In this document: positions 10,883 to 23,776 of the stretch, piece by piece | How the letters are laid out: the number at the start of each line of letters is the position of its first letter | Position numbering within the stretch: position 1 is the stretch's first letter | From: Medicago truncatula | Taxonomy: Eukaryota > Streptophyta > Magnoliopsida > Fabales > Fabaceae | DNA length: 64,000 bases | Assembly (NCBI RefSeq): GCF_003473485.1 | Contig: NC_053044.1 | Location: forward strand, 54,848,091-54,912,090 | Direction: 5' to 3' | Notes under the pieces: generated by a model | Seen by the model: only the letters and a program-made list of their open reading frames with translations | Database searches by the model: none | What the model was told of the DNA's origin: nothing | Translations under genes and position numbers: made by a program

Positions 10883-11991
10883 AGATGCATTTGACCGTCA
10901 ATCAAAATATACAAATAACCAAATATGGAACTACAAGTGAATACAAAATCCGTGTATGTAAACAACCTAATCTTCAACTCGATCCATAACCGACATAGTA
11001 TCAATTCTGCTACACGTTCGATCTCTGTAGGTTGCTACTTACAAAAGAAGAAGAAAAAAGAAGCGGATGAAGAAAAATAATATAGAGGATAGATTACACG
11101 TCAAGTTATATCGGTAGGTATGTCAATTCTGCATTGATCTTGAAATAGTTCAATGGAGTGTCAAGATAGCTCGGTTGTCCAGTTGATCATCGACAATCGG
11201 CACTACTAGAAAACTCGGATTTAGCGACGGCCATTTTCCGTGGCAAAAGAGTTAAAATTCCGTAGCAAACGACTTTGTGACGGGTTTTGCGACGCCTAAA
11301 AATCCCTCGTAATAATGGGGGTCGGAAAAATTAACCGACGGAATATCAATTCCGTCACTCATTGCGGCGGCTCACACACGGTCGCAAAAAACCGTCGCTA
11401 AGCCTCTAACATTATGTATATATGTGACCCAGTTTTCCGTCACAAATACTGACGTAAAAAATATCCGTCACAAATTACTGAGGGAAAAAACCGTTGCAAA
11501 TAACTGAGAGAACAATCCCGTCACAAAATATTTGGGAATTTGGATAGCGTCGCAATGCTACCCGACGCTACACTGCAAGACAAAAATTTTGTGACTTTCA
11601 TATTTTCCATCACAAATCAGTTTTTTTTTTCCTTTAAAATTAGTTTAGGAAATTTCTCAATTATTTCTCAAAACACTTTTGGAATATAAAACAAGGTGAT
11701 GAAAATCACAAGATTAAATACATTAATATTTGATGAAAAACCTTTTTGATTGCATTCACAAGAATCACACTACTTATCTTTTGCAAATATATTAAAATAA
11801 CTACTAAATAGTATTAGAACATTTACTTTAAACTAAAAGTTATAATCAAATTTTCAAAATAATATGATAAATAATCAAGTAGGTGGACACAAATGTTAAT
11901 CCTAACTCGAACGATGAGGTCGATAAGGAGGTAGATCTGAATGGCCTTGTGTAAAAGACTCCATGAATTTCTGGAACTGTTCTTGGAGCAA

Positions 11992-12260
11992 TCACGAATC
12001 CTCCTGTGACTGCTGTCGAGCTAAACGTGACTCCTCCTGTGATGCATGAATCAATTCCTCGTTAGTCTTCAATCGCTCCTTGAGTTCCATGTTTTCAGCT
12101 GACATTTTAGATATTGCAGTCCTCATATGCTCATATTCAGATGGTGAGATGTCGTCAGATGACCTAGATGAAGAAGGCTTGTATTTTCCTGCCTCTGTCC
12201 CCAAACCATATATGCGTCCTTTCTTGTCGACTCCTCAAACTACGTCCAAGAAGATGAAGT
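11992..12260 (-). pseudogene. Fragment of CACTA (Ptta/En/Spm-like) transposase
   Basis: Read on the minus strand, about 72 codons encode KKGRIYGLGTEAGKYK, then a Ser-rich stretch and a coiled-coil-like segment (MRTAISKMSAENMELKERL) ending at a stop. The GRIYGLGTEA...K motif resembles the C-terminal part of plant En/Spm-type transposases (from memory). An in-frame TGA lies just upstream, so this is a decayed remnant. It lies about 0.8 kb inside the CACTA left end, which fits. Confidence 0.55.
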
Positions 12261-13459
12261 TGTCTGACTGACGGTCATTGGACACATCATCCCCCTCTGT
12301 TTGTTGTGAGTTCCTTTCAAAAATCCGTCTTTCATATTCATCCTACAAAATTAGAGTTTGTCTTAATTCTTACGTACAAAAATATGAAATTAAATTAATT
12401 ACTACAATGAAATTCATATATAAACCAACCAATAACAAGTTAAACAAATTAAAACTAGCTTTTAACTAATAACCAAGTTATCATGACTTCTTTCCAAGTG
12501 AAGAAACATAAGATTATCATGTTCAGATGTCAGAACTTGATGAACAATAATAAGCATGCATAACATTAAAAATTATGGCACAAAAGAATGTAACACACAA
12601 CAATATACATGATTAGATAACCAAAAACAATTATAGCACATGATGGCAGAGTTATAGTGTGGCAGCATGCATCAATACACATGAGGACAATTATAAATAC
12701 TAATTTTAAAGTTTTTCCAATTACCTTGACTTTCCACCAGCATACCAAGTCCACAAAAGGATATAACTAATTCTAGAAAATTTTCAATTGTTTTATGTTC
12801 ATTTGACAAAGGGCTGGAAATGATAATATCATCGAATTGTAACTTACCGCAACCATTTGAGATTTGGAGGATACCCACTTTGATGGATCACCTTTCATTT
12901 TGTGTGTCTTTAGATACACTTCCCATCAACTTGGAGTCATGTTTGAGTCAGTTTTCTATGGTAAAAAATAAATAGATTAGTATTATTATTAATTTAAATC
13001 ATTGTGCTTTACTGCAAATATTATTTGACGCAATACAGCAGGGATCCATTCGCCTTTGTCCATTCCTCTTCGTACCCAATACATTGTATTTTGGTATCCA
13101 TCAGATGCCTTATGATGATAAGTCTTCTTTTATGTCTTGATCATGCTCAGGAAGCCACTTATATATCCTCTGCAATACATGCAATGTAATTAATATAGGA
13201 TAAACCGGACATCAAACTAGGAGCTTTGCTCTGGAACTTGTAACTCTTTTGTGAGTTATATATTCACCACTATTCTCTTGTTTCTATTGATTTATTCTGT
13301 TTTATTAGCTATGTTCATTAAAAATCGCTCTTTTCACTTTTGAAATTGTTTTTTCTCCAACTGCCGTTGACCCAGCAACAGTTAACCACCGCCGGACACT
13401 ATTAAAGTCAGTTGAAAAAAAGATCAATTTCAAAGACGAAAAGAAAGTAGTCAATTAGG

Positions 13460-13567
13460 AATCTCATAATACATCATGTCCCTGCTGCTGATCAAAATGT
13501 AGACATTCTCACTAAGCCTGTCTCCCCACTACAATTTACTAATCTGAGACTAACCCATGGTGTTTGA
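13460..13567 (+). pseudogene. Ty1/copia polyprotein C-terminal remnant
   Basis: A 35-codon stretch reads HHVPAADQNVDILTKPVSPLQF, then a short tail and TGA. This resembles the very end of copia-type Pol, after RNase H, with the ADxLTK signature. A second partial copy of the nucleotide text (ctacagtttactaatctgaga) is at about 22856, on the far side of the gypsy insertion. It shows a copia fragment lay inside the CACTA body before the gypsy element landed. Confidence 0.6.
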
Positions 13568-13709
13568 TAAGTTTACACTTGATCAACCACCTTGAGTTTG
13601 CGTTGAAAAATGAAAAATGGACAACCAAACATTAGAAGCATCCAAGAGCAATAATCATCCCTTAAAAAAAAACAATGAATCATTGTGGTATAAGGAAATG
13701 GATGAAGGA

Positions 13710-13714
13710 CCCTA
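13710..13714. repeat. 5-bp target-site duplication of gypsy element, left copy
   Basis: CCCTA, identical to 22485-22489 on the other side. Five base pairs is the usual duplication for LTR-retrotransposon integrases. Confidence 0.9.
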
Positions 13715-14210
13715 TGTAACACCCCGTTACCCAAAAGCAATAAAATAACATATAAACATCAGAGTAATTCCACAACGGGCATGCTACATTGCAAATTCAA
13801 AATTCTTAAATAGAAAATAAAACTATTTAATTCAACATCATTCATAACTTCAATAATTATGCAGCGGAAAGTTTTGCATTTCAATAACAACCACAACGAT
13901 TTAAATCTCCAACAATATCCTGGCATTAAGCCTAAACAACAAAGTCAACCAACAAAGGGCCACATCATCAAGTTCCAAAAATTGATACATAGGAGGAAAA
14001 CAACAATAAAATAATATAAATATTCCCATCCCACGTATCAGAGCCCTAGACACGACAATGAGCCACCACCAACTACTCAGGATCACCTGCAAGTTACCCA
14101 TAGGAAGGGCAACGTTTTCAAGCAGAAGGGGTGAGATTCACAACAATAAATATAGATATTAAAATCATCAATTGAATCTAACACCCTAATCAACGACACA
14201 TTATCTTGTA

Positions 14211-14270
<60 letters not shown>

Positions 14271-15840
14271 TCACAAGCAACAACAACATCAACAATACAC
14301 CATAATCACAATGAATATAAATATATAGCATATATTCAACACCAACATCATCTATCAGATAATAACCGAAATCAACAACCAAGACTCATGCAAATGACAT
14401 GACCACTGCTAAGACACCATCTTAGACTTCTTAATAAAATGCAATTATGCATGTGGTACCAATCAGGACCGAGGCCCTCACCGCTTTTGAATGGTTAAAG
14501 CATTCATCAGGACCGAAGCCCTCACCGCTGTTGAGCAACTAGTACTCCAGGACCGAAGCCCTCACCGCTGTTTTATGCATATGCAATGGACCTACTTGTG
14601 TATATCTACATACAACTGACCATGCAATGCAACTCCATGTGACTCCAATTAATACAACATGTATGATTAATAATTAAAACATACAATGCATTCCTCATCA
14701 TCAATCAACATCCAACAGAGATTCAACCATTCAGAATGATGCACAATTAAATAAAATTATGCTTAAACAACAACACTTAAACCTTATCAATCAAGCAAGC
14801 AAAACTGCACTCAAAACTGCACTAGCTCGCCTCGCGAGCACATCTGCTCGCCATGGCGAGTTCACAAAACACTAGCTCGCCATGGCGAGTTCAAGGCGAA
14901 CTCGAGGCGAGTGAAAATCAGGTGCTCTCGGGAAAAAGTGACATTTTCTCACTCAAACTCCAATTCTAAGCTCTCTATTCATCTTTTTAACCTAAAACTT
15001 CCACCATTCATCATTAAAATCATCTAGGTACCTTAAACCATCCCCAAAACATCTTATAACAACTTTTCAGAAAATCAAGTTTTGTCTGGGCTTACTCGCC
15101 ATGGCGAGTTGGGCTGCTTGCGAGGCGAGCTATGAAGTTGCTCACTCGCCATGGCGAGCACAGCTACTCGCGAGGCGAGCGATGAACTTCTGTACGGGCA
15201 GAAAACTGGTTTTACCCAAAAATCCCATTTTTCTTCCAATCACTCCCCAAATCAGTTTACAGATACATAATTAAGTGTTCTACGCAACCAGAAACTAATT
15301 CTAACCCCAAAATCATGCTTACAACTTCAAAATCATCATTTTATCATAAAAACCCAATTTCCCAAATTCTCACCAAAACTCTGTTAAACACAAAATCAGA
15401 AATCAGTAACTACGTTCTTGAAGTAAATCCCACCCTTACCTTAGAAATTGCAGAAAATGTACAGCAGAAATGATTCTTGGCTCTAACTTGCTCTTCTCTC
15501 CCTCTTCTTCCAAAGGTTGGTTTTTCACGTAAAACTGCTTCTGATACTATTTCTCAACTTCCCTCTTACTTAACTCCCTAATATTTCCATTAGCTCCCCA
15601 TTAATTTTAATAATTATTAAATAACTCCCCAAACTCCAAAATAACTAATATTTCATACTTATTCTAATTATTAATAAATAAACCATATAATAAAATAATA
15701 CACCACATAAATCACCCAAAAATCACATATACACAAATATATGCATATATATACTCCGCATAAATCACCAAACATCATGTATAATAATATATATATACTC
15801 CACATAATAAAATAATTAAATAAATAACTAGGGCGTTACA
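13715..15840 (-). repeat. 3' LTR of gypsy element (left copy)
   Basis: 2126 bp. Contains a (TA)n run (14213-14269), three near-copies of a unit with AGGACCGAAGCCCTCACCGC (14465-14573), and four perfect 14-bp palindromes CTCGCCATGGCGAG (14847, 14876, 15095, 15145) with CTCGCGAG variants between them. The outer quarter is AT-rich. Transcription of the element would end here. Confidence 0.95.
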
Positions 15841-15853
15841 ACTCTCCCCAAAT
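15841..15853 (-). other. Polypurine tract of gypsy element
   Basis: On the minus strand ATTTGGGGAGAGT directly abuts the LTR end TGTAACGCCC. It would serve as the RNase H-resistant primer for second-strand synthesis. Confidence 0.8.
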
Positions 15854-15881
15854 CACAGAATTTCGTCCTCGAAATCTTACC

Positions 15882-16130
15882 TCAAGCAAACAACTCCGGA
15901 TACGACTCCCGCATCTTACTCTCCAGCTCCCAAGTCAAACTTTCACCAGTCGCTCCACCCCAAACGACTCTCACAAGAGGTATCTCTTTACCTCTCAAGG
16001 ACTTCACCTTTCTGTCATCAATCCTCGATGGCATAGTCTCAACTGTCAGGTTGTCCCTAACCTGCACATCATCATCCCTCGGAATCACATGAGAAGGATC
16101 CGCAACATACTTGAAACACATCGTGCAAGT
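15882..16130 (-). pseudogene. Out-of-frame chromodomain-like C-terminus of gypsy Pol
   Basis: The frame continues after the gag-pol stop, one frame shifted: it reads [13 protein letters not shown], then LRGKEIPLVRVVWGG and a TWELESKMRESYPELF ending, then stops at 15882. Trp-rich VRVxW...TWELE text is the chromodomain-like tail of plant chromovirus integrases, which guides insertion toward particular chromatin. The break lies near 16125, where a short stretch just after the LHDVF motif seems to be missing. I do not reconstruct the joined protein. Confidence 0.8.
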
Positions 16131-19100
16131 TCGAAAGATGTGGTGGCAAACCAACTCTATATGCCACAGTACCAATTCTCTCTGAAATCTGATACGGACC
16201 AATGAACTTAGGAGTCAACTTTCTCGACTTCAAAGCCCGACTAACACCCGTCAAAGGAGTGACCCTCAGAAAAACATGATCACCCTCCTGAAACTCAAGA
16301 TCCTTTCTTCGCTTGTCATGGTAACTCTTCTGTCGACTCTGCGAAGCTTTCATCTTTTCTCTTATCAATCTGACTTTCTCAGTAGTCTCATGTACCAAAT
16401 CCGGTCCCAACACAACACTCTCACCCGACTCAAACCAGCATAAAGGAGTCCTACACCTCCGACCATACAAGGCTTCGAACGGTGCCATACCAATACTCGA
16501 GTGATAGCTGTTGTTATAAGTAAACTCAATCAAAGGCAAGTGACTGTCCCAAGCTCCACCTTGCTCAAGCACACACACTCTTAACAAATCTTCCAATGAT
16601 TGAATTGTCCTCTCCGACTGACCATCTGTCTGAGGATGATAAGCCGAACTCAACTTCAATTTCGAACCCAAGGCGTCCTGTAAACTCTTCCAAAATCTAG
16701 AAGTGAACCTCGGATCTCTATCCGACACAATACTCGACGGAACACCATGAAGTTTCACCACATTGTGAATATAAATCTCTGCCAACTGCGCTACCGGATA
16801 ACTGATATTGATAGGAATGAAGTGTGCCGACTTCGTCAACCGGTCGACAACAACCCAAATAGCGTCATGCCCCCTCGGAGTGTTCGGTAAACTCGTCACA
16901 AAATCCATAGAGATACTGTCCCACTTCCACTCCGGTACATCTAACGGTGTCAACAACCCTGCAGGCTTCTGATGCTCAACCTTGGACTTCTGACAAATCA
17001 AACAGGCATAAACAAATTGAGCAACATCTCTTTTTAAACCGGACCACCAAAACAGTTTCTTCAAATCATGGTACATTTTTGTAGCCCCCGGGTGAATACT
17101 CAACCTACTCTTGTGACTCTCCTCAAGAATCAACTTCTTCAACTCGTCATTGTCAGGAATACAAACTCTACCTCTGAACCTCAGCACACCCTGATCATCA
17201 ACTTTGAAATCACTATCCTCAGTGTCATTACCAGAAGTCATCAAATCAACAAACTTCAAATCTTCTTTCTGAGCTTCTCGGATACTGTTCAAGAAATCAC
17301 TATCAATTTTCAACATTCCCAACTGTATACTCTGGGGTGACAATTCACAGACAAGACTCATGTCTCTGAACTGTTCTAACAATTCAAACTCTTTAACCAT
17401 CAAAGCAGACATGTGCAAAGTTTTCCTACTCAAAGCATCAGCAACCACATTGGCCTTACCAGGATGGTAATTCAAACCAAAATCAAAATCTTTCAGTAAC
17501 TCTAGCCACCTCCTCTGCCTCATGTTCAGTTCCTTCTGGTCAAATAAATACTTCAAACTTTTATGATCACTGAACACCTCAAATCTGGAACCGTACAAAT
17601 AATGCCTCCAAATTTTCAAAACAAAAACCACTGCAGCTAACTCCAGGTCATGTGTAGGATAATTCTTCTCATGAACACGCAACTGCCTAGAAGCATACGC
17701 TACTACCTTACCATCTTGCATCAGAACACCACCTAAGCCCAGCTTAGATGCATCACAGTACACAACAAACGGTTCTTCTGGTTTAGGCAAAATCAAAACA
17801 GGAGCAGTTGTCAATCTTCGCTTCAACTCATTGAAACTACTCTCACACTGAGCATCCCACACAAAAGACTTACCCTTACAGGTCAACTGTGTCAACGGAA
17901 GAGCCAATTTTGAAAACCCTTCTATGAACCTGCGGTAATAACCAGCCAAACCCAGAAAACTTCTAATCTCAGTTACCGACTTCGGAGTCTCCCATTGTGA
18001 TACCACATCAACCTTTGAAGGATCCACTGCAATACCACTACCAGAAATAATGTGACCCAGAAAACTTACTTCACTTAACCAGAACTCACATTTTGATAAC
18101 TTAGCATACAACCTCTTTTCCTTCAACACTTGCAATACAATTCTCAGATGCTCTGCATGCTCCTCCTCATTCTTGGAATAGATTAGAATATCATCAATAA
18201 ATACCACAACAAACTTATCCAGAAAAACATGGAAAATTCGGTTCATGTACTCCATAAAAACACCAGGCGCATTAGTAACACCGAAAGGCATCACCTTGTA
18301 CTCGTAATGTCCATAACGTGTCCTAAAGGCCGTCTTCTGCATATCCTCATCCTTCACCTTTATCTGATGATAACCAGACCTCAAATCAATCTTACTGAAT
18401 ATCTTAGCACCAACCAATTGATCCATCAAGTCGTCAATTCTAGGAAGCGGATACCTGTTCTTGATCGTAACTTTGTTCAACTGACGGTAATCTATACACA
18501 ATCTCATACTACCATCCTTCTTCTTTACCAACAACACCGGTGCTCCCCAAGGTGAAACACTGGGTCTTACAAACTTTTTATCTAACATGTCCTCCAACTG
18601 TTTCTTCAACTCAGCTAACTCAGAAGCTGACATACGGTACGGTGCCATCGACACCGGCTTAGTTCCTGGAACAAGATCAATTGAAAATTCAACCTCCCTC
18701 TCTGGTGGCACATCAGGAATCTCATCAGGGAATACTTCTGGAAATTCATTCACTACCGGTAACCCATCAATCACAGCTTGATTTTCTAACGACAATTGTG
18801 CCATTAGAGAATACATCAGGATACCATCACGTTCAAACTGTTTCATCTGTTTTGTAGACAGAAGCTCAACCTCACCTTCTTCTTCAGCAGAAGAGAAATG
18901 TACCGTCTTACTAAAGCAGTTGATATGAACTCGATTATATTCTAACCAATTCATACCAAAGATAACATCCATACCCGTCAACGGCAGACAAACTAAATCA
19001 ATCACAAAATCCCTACCAAACATAGATATGGGACACCGCAGACAAACAAGAGAAGTGGTTACTGAACCCTTAGCTGGAGTTTCAACAACCATTTCCCCTT

Positions 19101-20229
19101 TCATATCAGATATATCCAAACCCAACTTATAAGCACATTCAATAGCAATAAAACAATGAGTAGCACCAGTATCAATAATAGCAATTAAAGGAGTACTATT
19201 AAAGAAACAAGTACCTCTGATAAGTCGGTCCTCATTAGGAGTCTGCGTACCAGTCAAAGCAAACACCTTTCCACCAATTCTAGTCTTCTTCGGCTCAAGA
19301 CACTGTGAACTGATATGACCTTCCCCATTGCAGTTGTAACAGACAATGTCCCCACGCTTGCATTCAGCTAAACTGTGACCCTTCTGACCACACCTGAAGC
19401 ACTTCCTATCATCTCTTCCACAAACATTACTCTTGTGGCCTTTCTCACCACACTTGTAGCAAACAATCTCAACAGGAGCATCTCTCCTCTTGGGCCTCCT
19501 ATCATCACCCATCCTCTGCTTTCCTTTGTCAGCAGGAGCACTGTAAGGCTTAGGACGATTCTGTTGTCCGTTACCCCTCCTCTCACTCATAATCTTATAA
19601 TGAGCTTTGGTGTCTTCTTCATAAATTCTGCACCTGTTAACCAACTCAGAAAAGACTCTGATCTGTTGATATCCAATAGCTCTTTTGATGTCAGCCCTCA
19701 ACCCATTCTCAAACTTGATACACTTGGAGAACTCAGCTGTCTCCGCACTATAATGAGGGTAGAATGTGGCAAGCTCCACAAACTTAGCAGCGTACTCTGT
19801 GACAGACATGTCACCCTGTTTCAACTCTAGAAATTCAATCTCTTTCTTACCTCTGACATCCTCTGGAAAATACCTGCCCAGAAACTCTTTCCTGAACACG
19901 GCCCAGGTTACCACAACATCATCCTGCTCCAGAACAGGCAACAAACTAATCCACCAATCATCGGCCTCCTCAGCTAACATATGCGTCCCAAACCGCACCT
20001 TTTGAACCTCAGAACACTGCATGACCCTAAATATCCTTTCAATCTCCTTCAGCCACTTCTGAGCACCGTCAGGATCATACCTACCCTTGAAAGTTGGTGG
20101 ATGATTCCTCAGGAAAGTCTCTAGCATCCTGGTTCCATCACCACCAGTCTCAACCTTAGGTTGCTGTTGAACAGCTTGAGCTACAGCCTCAAGCGCAGCA
20201 ACAAGAGCAGCATCACTACTTCCAGTCAT
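16072..20229 (-). CDS. Gypsy gag-pol polyprotein, 1385 aa, C-terminus frame-shifted
   Basis: A single open frame. Order: Gag capsid-like domain (about 35-210), a basic linker, three CCHC zinc knuckles (257-310: [42 protein letters not shown]), aspartic protease with DTGA (about 353-356), reverse transcriptase (about 530-700, active site FIDD at 677-680), RNase H (about 820-935, starting VVYCDAS), and integrase with an HHCC zinc site (about 1046-1080) and catalytic D1109, D1170, E1206 (35 residues between the last two). A GPY motif follows near 1337. The last 16 residues or so are out of the family frame. Gag and Pol share one frame, as in many plant chromoviruses. The start at 20229 is supported by a capsid-like beginning and by lying 118 nt inside the primer-binding site. 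All catalytic motifs seen are intact. Confidence 0.95.
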   Translation of the reverse strand: MTGSSDAALVAALEAVAQAVQQQPKVETGGDGTRMLETFLRNHPPTFKGRYDPDGAQKWLKEIERIFRVMQCSEVQKVRFGTHMLAEEADDWWISLLPVLEQDDVVVTWAVFRKEFLGRYFPEDVRGKKEIEFLELKQGDMSVTEYAAKFVELATFYPHYSAETAEFSKCIKFENGLRADIKRAIGYQQIRVFSELVNRCRIYEEDTKAHYKIMSERRGNGQQNRPKPYSAPADKGKQRMGDDRRPKRRDAPVEIVCYKCGEKGHKSNVCGRDDRKCFRCGQKGHSLAECKRGDIVCYNCNGEGHISSQCLEPKKTRIGGKVFALTGTQTPNEDRLIRGTCFFNSTPLIAIIDTGATHCFIAIECAYKLGLDISDMKGEMVVETPAKGSVTTSLVCLRCPISMFGRDFVIDLVCLPLTGMDVIFGMNWLEYNRVHINCFSKTVHFSSAEEEGEVELLSTKQMKQFERDGILMYSLMAQLSLENQAVIDGLPVVNEFPEVFPDEIPDVPPEREVEFSIDLVPGTKPVSMAPYRMSASELAELKKQLEDMLDKKFVRPSVSPWGAPVLLVKKKDGSMRLCIDYRQLNKVTIKNRYPLPRIDDLMDQLVGAKIFSKIDLRSGYHQIKVKDEDMQKTAFRTRYGHYEYKVMPFGVTNAPGVFMEYMNRIFHVFLDKFVVVFIDDILIYSKNEEEHAEHLRIVLQVLKEKRLYAKLSKCEFWLSEVSFLGHIISGSGIAVDPSKVDVVSQWETPKSVTEIRSFLGLAGYYRRFIEGFSKLALPLTQLTCKGKSFVWDAQCESSFNELKRRLTTAPVLILPKPEEPFVVYCDASKLGLGGVLMQDGKVVAYASRQLRVHEKNYPTHDLELAAVVFVLKIWRHYLYGSRFEVFSDHKSLKYLFDQKELNMRQRRWLELLKDFDFGLNYHPGKANVVADALSRKTLHMSALMVKEFELLEQFRDMSLVCELSPQSIQLGMLKIDSDFLNSIREAQKEDLKFVDLMTSGNDTEDSDFKVDDQGVLRFRGRVCIPDNDELKKLILEESHKSRLSIHPGATKMYHDLKKLFWWSGLKRDVAQFVYACLICQKSKVEHQKPAGLLTPLDVPEWKWDSISMDFVTSLPNTPRGHDAIWVVVDRLTKSAHFIPINISYPVAQLAEIYIHNVVKLHGVPSSIVSDRDPRFTSRFWKSLQDALGSKLKLSSAYHPQTDGQSERTIQSLEDLLRVCVLEQGGAWDSHLPLIEFTYNNSYHSSIGMAPFEALYGRRCRTPLCWFESGESVVLGPDLVHETTEKVRLIREKMKASQSRQKSYHDKRRKDLEFQEGDHVFLRVTPLTGVSRALKSRKLTPKFIGPYQISERIGTVAYRVGLPPHLSNLHDVFQVCCGSFSCDSEG

Positions 20230-20347
20230 CTCGAGATTCTACACGTCAAACAACAACTCAGAACAACAACAAAAAGCAACATTAAAGTTGACACTCTATC
20301 CTAGGTGGCTCAACACGACTCTACTACTTGGCCGGACGGACCAACCT

Positions 20348-20359
20348 GCTCTGATACCA
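20348..20359 (-). other. Primer-binding site, initiator Met tRNA
   Basis: On the minus strand TGGTATCAGAGC, three bases inside the 5' LTR. It is complementary to the 3' end of plant initiator Met tRNA, the common primer for gypsy and copia elements. Confidence 0.9.
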
Positions 20360-20362
20360 AAT

Positions 20363-20858
20363 TGTAACACCCCGTTACCCAAAAGCAATAAAATAACATA
20401 TAAACATCAGAGTAATTCCACAACGGGCATGCTACATTGCAAATTCAAAATTCTTAAATAGAAAATAAAACTATTTAATTCAACATCATTCATAACTTCA
20501 ATAATTATGCAGCGGAAAGTTTTGCATTTCAATAACAACCACAACGATTTAAATCTCCAACAATATCCTGGCATTAAGCCTAAACAACAAAGTCAACCAA
20601 CAAAGGGCCACATCATCAAGTTCCAAAAATTGATACATAGGAGGAAAACAACAATAAAATAATATAAATATTCCCATCCCACGTATCAGAGCCCTAGACA
20701 CGACAATGAGCCACCACCAACTACTCAGGATCACCTGCAAGTTACCCATAGGAAGGGCAACGTTTTCAAGCAGAAGGGGTGAGATTCACAACAATAAATA
20801 TAGATATTAAAATCATCAATTGAATCTAACACCCTAATCAACGACACATTATCTTGTA

Positions 20859-20914
<56 letters not shown>

Positions 20915-22484
20915 TCACAAGCAACAACAACATCAACAATACACCATAATCACAATGAATATAAATATATAGCATATATTCAACACCAACATCATCTATC
21001 AGATAATAACCGAAATCAACAACCAAGACTCATGCAAATGACATGACCACTGCTAAGACACCATCTTAGACTTCTTAATGAAATGCAATTATGCATGTGG
21101 TACCAATCAGGACCGAGGCCCTCACCGCTTTTGAATGGTTAAAGCATTCATCAGGACCGAAACCCTCACCGCTGTTGAGCAACTAGTACTCCAGGACCGA
21201 AGCCCTCACCGCTGTTTTATGCATATGCAATGGACCTACTTGTGTATATCTACATACAACTGACCATGCAATGCAACTCCATGTGACTCCAATTAATACA
21301 ACATGTATGATTAATAATTAAAACATACAATGCATTCCTCATCATCAATCAACATCCAACAGAGATTCAACCATTCAGAATGATGCACAATTAAATAAAA
21401 TTATGCTTAAACAACAACACTTAAACCTTATCAATCAAGCAAGCAAAACTGCACTCAAAACTGCACTAGCTCGCCTCGCGAGCACATCTGCTCGCCATGG
21501 CGAGTTCACAAAACACTAGCTCGCCATGGCGAGTTCAAGGCGAACTCGAGGCGAGTGAAAATCAGGTGCTCTCGGGAAAAAGTGACATTTTCTCACTCAA
21601 ACTCCAATTCTAAGCTCTCTATTCATCTTTTTAACCTAAAACTTCCACCATTCATCATTAAAATCATCTAGGTACCTTAAACCATCCCCAAAACATCTTA
21701 TAACAACTTTTCAGAAAATCAAGTTTTGTCTGGGCTTACTCGCCATGGCGAGTTGGGCTGCTTGCGAGGCGAGCTATGAAGTTGCTCACTCGCCATGGCG
21801 AGCACAGCTACTCGCGAGGCGAGCGATGAACTTCTGTACGGGCAGAAAACTGGTTTTACCCAAAAATCCCATTTTTCTTCCAATCACTCCCCAAATCAGT
21901 TTACAGATACATAATTAAGTGTTCTACGCAACCAGAAACTAATTCTAACCCCAAAATCATGCTTACAACTTCAAAATCATCATTTTATCATAAAAACCCA
22001 ATTTCCCAAATTCTCACCAAAACTCTGTTAAACACAAAATCAGAAATCAGTAACTACGTTCTTGAAGTAAATCCCACCCTTACCTTAGAAATTGCAGAAA
22101 ATGTACAGCAGAAATGATTCTTGGCTCTAACTTGCTCTTCTCTCCCTCTTCTTCCAAAGGTTGGTTTTTCACGTAAAACTGCTTCTGATACTATTTCTCA
22201 ACTTCCCTCTTACTTAACTCCCTAATATTTCCATTAGCTCCCCATTAATTTTAATAATTATTAAATAACTCCCCAAACTCCAAAATAACTAATATTTCAT
22301 ACTTATTCTAATTATTAATAAATAAACCATATAATAAAATAATACACCACATAAATCACCCAAAAATCACATATACACAAATATATGCATATATATACTC
22401 CGCATAAATCACCAAACATCATGTATAATAATATATATATACTCCACATAATAAAATAATTAAATAAATAACTAGGGCGTTACA
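20363..22484 (-). repeat. 5' LTR of gypsy element (right copy)
   Basis: 2122 bp. Carries the same TA run (shorter by about 4 bp, 20861-20912), tandem AGGACCGAAGCCC units and CTCGCCATGGCGAG palindromes as the other LTR. Substitutions noticed by eye: one in the phrase cttaatRaaatgc and one in accgaaRcc. It should contain the element promoter on the minus strand, but I could not place a start site. Confidence 0.95.
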
Positions 22485-22489
22485 CCCTA
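22485..22489. repeat. 5-bp target-site duplication of gypsy element, right copy
   Basis: CCCTA, pairing with 13710-13714. Confidence 0.9.
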
Positions 22490-23770
22490 AGTGCAAGTCA
22501 TGCAGCCCTTAAAAGTGTTGAAAATGAATGAAAAGAATCATAAATATGTTTGAAATTAAAAGAGAAAAATGACCTTAGAATTTTCTGTGATGGAGGAAAG
22601 AAGCGGTTGAGATTGAAAGGTAGGGAGTAGAACTCTTCATTCATGCTATCTGCTCTAAAGGTTTTAATCTTAGCTCATCATGGCATTCCTCTATCTTTGG
22701 CATTGTCCTAAGAAAAGGGAAACACCAGTGACAAAGAGGTTCCTCATTGAATTCTTGTTGGTGTCAGTTGCAAAAATTATAGCCCTACAGAAGCTGAAAA
22801 AACAAAAACAACAATTTGTCGTAATAAGACAAGAAAGTGAGTGAGGATATTCACTACAGTTTACTAATCTGAGACAGGCTCATTAGCTGCTTCTATATTA
22901 GACTCTTTTGAATTCTGTTATAGACTTGTAGCCAGTCAGTTCTTAAGGCAGCATATCATGGTGTATACCACTTCACAAAAATCATAGCAAATAATCCAAG
23001 TGATGGTTTAAAATTCGTATGCAAAAGTGAAAGACAGCAACAGATAGAAAAACCAGTAATATCTTCATAATCTAGTTCAAGTTATTATGTTTCTATAATA
23101 ATAATAATAATAATAATATCGGAAAGATGGCTCATCCTGTCACAAAGCTTGAAGTATCTTAAGGAATAATCTTTATTATATTGATCAAATTAGTTAGTGA
23201 AGAGCAAGGATAGTATAAGTAGTCACATAAAACAGCTTTGAAGTTGATTTAAATGAAATGTAGGAAGGAGAGATACTTACACCAGGAGTCAGAAGACCTT
23301 CTTGCATTGCTAACATCTTAGTTTCAGATGGCTCCTCCAAAGCCTATACAATAGACCTTAAATAACTAAAAGAAGCAAAACATTTCCTTTAAAATTTATG
23401 GATAATCTATATCATGTTACAGAAACGAACGGATGAGCAAGAATAACGTCAGTAGTACCCTCATGTTTCACAACCTATTTTTGTCACAAAAAGTAACTTA
23501 GTCTACGATTATCAATGCTAACTAATGAAAGATTGAGCTCTGTAAGTTAGAATTTTTTATTTTACATTATAATCATACATATTAATATTATATGTAATAT
23601 TTAAGCCATGAGGTGCATAAATATGCTTATATCATATCCTTGCAAGTGATCCAAAGGTATGTGAGTGTAGCAGGAGAGTGAAGAAAGAGAACTTACAAAT
23701 ATGCTTATATCATATCCTATTTGTTTTTTCTTTTTTTTTTATAATAGTGGTGTAACAGATATAATTTTCT
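22490..23770. other. CACTA interior right of the gypsy insertion, no gene seen
   Basis: Degenerate sequence with no usable frame. Includes the second copia-like scrap near 22856 and an (ATA)n run at 23096-23118. A 'gtgtgagtgtagcagg...gcttatatcatatcct' phrase is repeated near 23630 and 23705, a small local duplication. Confidence 0.4.
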
Positions 23771-23776
23771 TTTTAA

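Larger units (their letters stand above)
13715..22484 (-). mobile_element. Complete Ty3/gypsy LTR retrotransposon (chromovirus, Tekay-like)
   Basis: An 8770-bp element bounded by near-identical LTRs of 2126 and 2122 bp (TGTAACACCC...GGCGTTACA on the plus strand) and CCCTA duplications. The coding strand is minus. It has a primer-binding site for initiator Met tRNA, one gag-pol frame, and a polypurine tract next to the downstream LTR. Clade assignment rests on the gag-pol order and a chromodomain-like C-terminus. By eye the LTRs differ at only two substitutions plus the TA-run length, so insertion is very recent. A frameshift near the Pol C-terminus probably impairs this copy. Confidence 0.95.

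Noticed and set aside
13901..14382. Small ORFs in the LTR (repeated at 20549-21026)
   Set aside because: They lie inside LTR sequence, one is built from a TA microsatellite, and they occur in both copies only because the LTR is duplicated.
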